Shown here in pieces: positions 5,673-8,134 of a DNA stretch of 8,134 nt. Each line of letters starts with the position of its first letter. The stretch's first letter is position 1. The translations under genes and the position numbers were made by a program. The notes beneath the pieces were generated by a model, which worked only from the letters and a program-made list of their open reading frames with translations, was not told the origin of the DNA and searched no databases. The stretch covers positions 1 to 8,134 of the forward strand of contig SKTQ01000096.1 of NCBI GenBank assembly GCA_007122505.1. The letters run 5' to 3'. The DNA comes from Bacteroidales bacterium. GTDB taxonomy: Bacteria; Bacteroidota; Bacteroidia; Bacteroidales; UBA7960.

Positions 5673-6803
5673 ATGCGTTTTAATCTGGAAACGAAGGATG
5701 CAAAAAGTGATGCCCGCGCAGGTAGCATTTATACAGACCACGGAATAATTGAGACACCTGTTTTTATGCCCGTTGGTACAGCGGGCACGGTTAAAGCCAT
5801 ACACTTCAAAGATCTTGAGGAAGAAGTGAACCCGGGAATCATTCTGGGAAACACCTATCATTTATATCTGAGGCCCGGTCTGGACATTATCCGCAATGCA
5901 GGAGGAATTCACCGGTTTATGTCGTGGAACCGGCCGGTGCTCACCGACAGTGGCGGATACCAGGTGTATTCTCTGACTGACCGGAGGAAAGTGACAGAAA
6001 AGGGTGTAACATTTCAGTCACATATTGATGGGTCGAGGCACGAATTTACCCCATCCAAAGTGATGGATATACAGCGAACCATCGGGGCAGATATCATCAT
6101 GGCGTTTGATGAATGTACCCCTTATCCCTGCGATTACGACTATGCGGCTGTTTCCATGGAGCGCACCCATCGCTGGTTAGAGGAATGTTGTGCGCATTTT
6201 GACAACACCTCGCCGGTATATGATTACCGCCAGAGCCTGTTCCCCATTGTCCAGGGAAGTACTTACAGAGATCTCCGTGAGAGATCAGCAGAATTTGTAA
6301 GCAAATGCGGCCGGGAAGGGAATGCCATCGGTGGCTTATCTGTGGGAGAACCCGCAGAAGTAATGTATGAGATGACCGGACTGGTCTGTTCCATACTTCC
6401 CGAGGACAAGCCGAGATACCTGATGGGCGTGGGTACTCCTGCCAATATCCTGGAATGTATTGCATTGGGAGTAGATATGTTTGACTGTGTGATGCCCACA
6501 CGCAATGCCCGAAACGGCATGCTTTTTACCCGTGAGGGCATCATCAATATCAAAAACAAAAAATGGGAAAAAGATTACACCCCCATTGACCCTGCGGGCG
6601 ACACATTTGCAGACAGCCGGTATAGCCGTGCATACCTCCGGCACCTGTTTGCAGCGGGAGAAATGCTCGGGCCCATGCTGGCTACCATTCACAACCTCCG
6701 TTTTTATATATGGTTAGTGAGTGAAGCACGGAAACAAATCGTTGTCAATGAATTCGCATCATGGAAGGAGAAGATGGTTGCAAAGGTCAGCAAACGACTG
6801 TAA
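5673..6803 (+). CDS. tgt: tRNA-guanine transglycosylase, Bacteroidota form without zinc cysteines
   Basis: Exchanges the guanine at the wobble position (34) of GUN-anticodon tRNAs for preQ1, a step in queuosine synthesis; a cytosolic TIM-barrel enzyme. The 376 residues match the bacterial length. Visible motifs are TPVFMPVGTAGTVK at 28-41, ILGNTYHLYLRPG at 57-69, TDSGGYQVYSL at 91-101 with Asp92 as general acid/base, SHIDGS at 116-121, FDEC at 145-148 and IVQGS at 192-196 (base recognition). GGLSVGE at 220-226 and GVDMFDCVMPTRNARNG at 266-282 follow, the latter with Asp271 as nucleophile and the tRNA-binding PTRNARNG. The zinc site of the E. coli enzyme (three Cys and one His) keeps only His340; the Cys positions correspond to Gly309, Thr311 and Asp314. 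As I recall, Bacteroides Tgt lacks these Cys too. An ATG at 5666 is out of frame and stops after five codons, so 5673 is the start. The permease gene follows on the same strand. Confidence 0.96.
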   Translation: MRFNLETKDAKSDARAGSIYTDHGIIETPVFMPVGTAGTVKAIHFKDLEEEVNPGIILGNTYHLYLRPGLDIIRNAGGIHRFMSWNRPVLTDSGGYQVYSLTDRRKVTEKGVTFQSHIDGSRHEFTPSKVMDIQRTIGADIIMAFDECTPYPCDYDYAAVSMERTHRWLEECCAHFDNTSPVYDYRQSLFPIVQGSTYRDLRERSAEFVSKCGREGNAIGGLSVGEPAEVMYEMTGLVCSILPEDKPRYLMGVGTPANILECIALGVDMFDCVMPTRNARNGMLFTREGIINIKNKKWEKDYTPIDPAGDTFADSRYSRAYLRHLFAAGEMLGPMLATIHNLRFYIWLVSEARKQIVVNEFASWKEKMVAKVSKRL

Positions 6804-6903
6804 AATAAGCTTATCTTTCACACGTTTATCCCAAAGCGACCATTGGCAAGGAATCGATAGCATGGTGTAGAGGAGATGGGTAAAGTAAGGTGAGAGCCGG
6901 AAA

Positions 6904-6988
6904 GCGGGTTTTGAGGGCAAACAAATTAGTAAGCAGATGCAGTGTGGCAAATTTGCACATTGGTACATTCCCACATTTGCACATTTTT
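6904..6988 (+). repeat. Composite repeat copy B: GCGGGTTTTGAG core, AGTAAGC, and ACATTTNN octamers
   Basis: Between tgt and the permease gene, the plus strand reads GCGGGTTTTGAG (6904-6915), GGCAAACAAATT, AGTAAGC (6928-6934), two less regular units, then five phased octamers at 6949-6988: AAATTTGC, ACATTGGT, ACATTCCC, ACATTTGC and ACATTTTT. The order and orientation relative to the downstream gene are the same as in copy A at 4655-4788, and the octamer core ACATTT is shared. The array ends 9 bases before the permease ATG. The rest of the gap (6804-6903) holds a 10-bp palindrome ATAAGCTTAT just after the tgt stop and nothing else I can interpret. Confidence 0.75.
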
Positions 6989-6997
6989 TAGCTTTTT

Positions 6998-8077
6998 ATG
7001 TTCAAAAAATTAGACATATACATTACCCGGAAGTTTTTAGGGACTTTTGTGTATGCAATTTCCCTGATCATTTTGATTGTGGTGATTTTTGACCTGTCTG
7101 AAAAAATTGATAATTTTATTGAAAACAGGGCATCGCTAAGGGATATCATCCTGGTTTATTATGTAAACTTTATTCCCTACTTCATTAACTTATTCAGTCC
7201 GCTGTTTACGTTTATCACGGTGGTCTTTTTCACGTCACGTATGGCGTTGAACACAGAGATCATTGCCATCCTTAGCTCCGGTGTCAGCTTCAGAAGGTTG
7301 TTGGTTCCCTACCTGGTTTCCGCAATATTTTTGTCGCTGGTTTCCGTTTTCCTTTCCAATGTGCTGATACCGCCGGCCAACGAAAAGAGACTTGCATTCG
7401 AAAGTGAATATGTAAGGCGGCCGGATTCGTTCCGTGGGCGAAATATCCACATGCAGGTGCGGCCCGGCGTATTCATTTATATGGACACTTACAACGACAG
7501 GTCAAATACCGGATATCGTTTCAGCATGGAAAAGATCAACAACGGTGAATTGCGTTACAAAATGATGGCCAACCAGGTAAGGTTTGATGAAGAAGCAGGG
7601 AAGTGGACAATCACCGGATACAATATCCGGAAAATTGACGGACTTCACGAACGTTTGTATTTTGGTAATGAACTGGATACCATATTGCCTTTTGGCCCCG
7701 GCGATTTCATTCAAAACTTGCGCGATATGGAAACGATGAATTACAGAGAACTCAATGAATTCATTGCCGGCGAACGTCTGCGGGGATCTGAAACCATCAG
7801 TTTTTATCTTGCGGAGAAGCACCGCAGAATCGCCTTTCCTTTTGCCACCCTTGTGCTGACACTGATTGGTGTGGCACTGTCCAGTCAAAAAGTCAGGGGA
7901 GGGATGGGACTGCATCTGGGTGCAGGCATTACTCTGAGTTTCGCCTTTATTCTATTCATGCAGGTAACCACCACTTTTGCCACCAAAGGGAATTTGCATC
8001 CGATGCTGGCAGTATGGATCCCAAATATCATATTCGGTGCTTTGGGTGCTTACCTTCTGAAGATTGCCCCAAAATAG
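6998..8077 (+). CDS. LptF/LptG family permease (lipopolysaccharide export)
   Basis: A 359-residue inner-membrane protein of the YjgP/YjgQ family. In the LptB2FG transporter such subunits pull lipopolysaccharide from the inner membrane and pass it to the periplasmic bridge. The layout fits. Three hydrophobic segments lie at about 15-33, 50-80 and 100-124. A cytoplasmic coupling-helix stretch, NTEIIAILSSGVSFRR at 85-100, has the conserved Glu and Gly that contact the LptB ATPase. A periplasmic beta-rich domain at about 125-270 (jellyroll-like) and three more membrane segments at about 278-295, 305-325 and 336-355 complete it. The N-terminal LDIYITRKFLGTF matches the family opening. Whether it acts as LptF or LptG is not decided by sequence alone; Bacteroidota carry two such genes, and the partner is not here. 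The gene follows tgt on the same strand after 194 bases, a pairing I recall as common in this phylum. No Shine-Dalgarno sequence is seen; the leader holds the octamer repeats. Confidence 0.93.
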   Translation: MFKKLDIYITRKFLGTFVYAISLIILIVVIFDLSEKIDNFIENRASLRDIILVYYVNFIPYFINLFSPLFTFITVVFFTSRMALNTEIIAILSSGVSFRRLLVPYLVSAIFLSLVSVFLSNVLIPPANEKRLAFESEYVRRPDSFRGRNIHMQVRPGVFIYMDTYNDRSNTGYRFSMEKINNGELRYKMMANQVRFDEEAGKWTITGYNIRKIDGLHERLYFGNELDTILPFGPGDFIQNLRDMETMNYRELNEFIAGERLRGSETISFYLAEKHRRIAFPFATLVLTLIGVALSSQKVRGGMGLHLGAGITLSFAFILFMQVTTTFATKGNLHPMLAVWIPNIIFGALGAYLLKIAPK

Positions 8078-8102
8078 ATCTCTCTAATTATCCGGTTAAA
8101 AA

Positions 8103-8130
8103 AAAACAGGAAAAATATTTTTCCTGTTTT
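8103..8130 (+). terminator. Intrinsic terminator, perfect 28-bp palindrome
   Basis: The 14-base arm starting AAAACAGGAAAAA at 8103 is followed by its exact reverse complement, ending CCTGTTTT at 8130. The stem therefore has an A-tract on the left and a T-tract on the right. It begins 25 bases after the permease stop codon and would work in either direction. The right arm's TTTT followed by ATTC gives a short U-run. It is the strongest terminator-like structure in the window. Confidence 0.85.
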
Positions 8131-8134
8131 ATTC

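Overview
The window looks like an ordinary chromosomal housekeeping segment of a member of the Bacteroidota, probably of the Bacteroidales/Marinilabiliales type. The protein families point there: a DUF4296 lipoprotein, the long form of urocanase, a dihydroorotase whose metal motif reads DQVHFREPG, and a Tgt without the zinc cysteines. None of the seven complete genes has a clear purine-rich Shine-Dalgarno sequence. One candidate promoter matches the Bacteroidota -7 element TAnnTTTG.

Layout. The left edge holds the 3' end of a polyprenol-phosphate mannosyltransferase gene, followed by pyrC (dihydroorotase, pyrimidine synthesis), both on +. Four genes then run leftwards on -: an ECF-type sigma factor (5427-4822), a small secreted protein of unknown function (4642-4223), hutU (urocanate hydratase, 4116-2113) and a DUF4296 lipoprotein (2027-1650). 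The last converges on pyrC with only 21 bases between them. From a divergent intergenic region at about 5.5 kb, tgt (queuosine tRNA modification) and an LptF/LptG-family permease (lipopolysaccharide transport) run rightwards. A perfect 28-bp palindrome with a T-rich arm ends that unit at the right edge.

The most unusual structure is non-coding. Two intergenic gaps 2.2 kb apart, on opposite strands, carry related copies of a composite repeat. Each reads, in the direction of the downstream gene, a GCGGGTTTTGAG core, then AGTAANN-type heptamers, then a phased array of degenerate octamers (consensus near ACATTTNN). Each ends 9-12 bases before the next start codon. I see no defence system, mobile element, CRISPR array, RNA gene or obviously new multigene system here.
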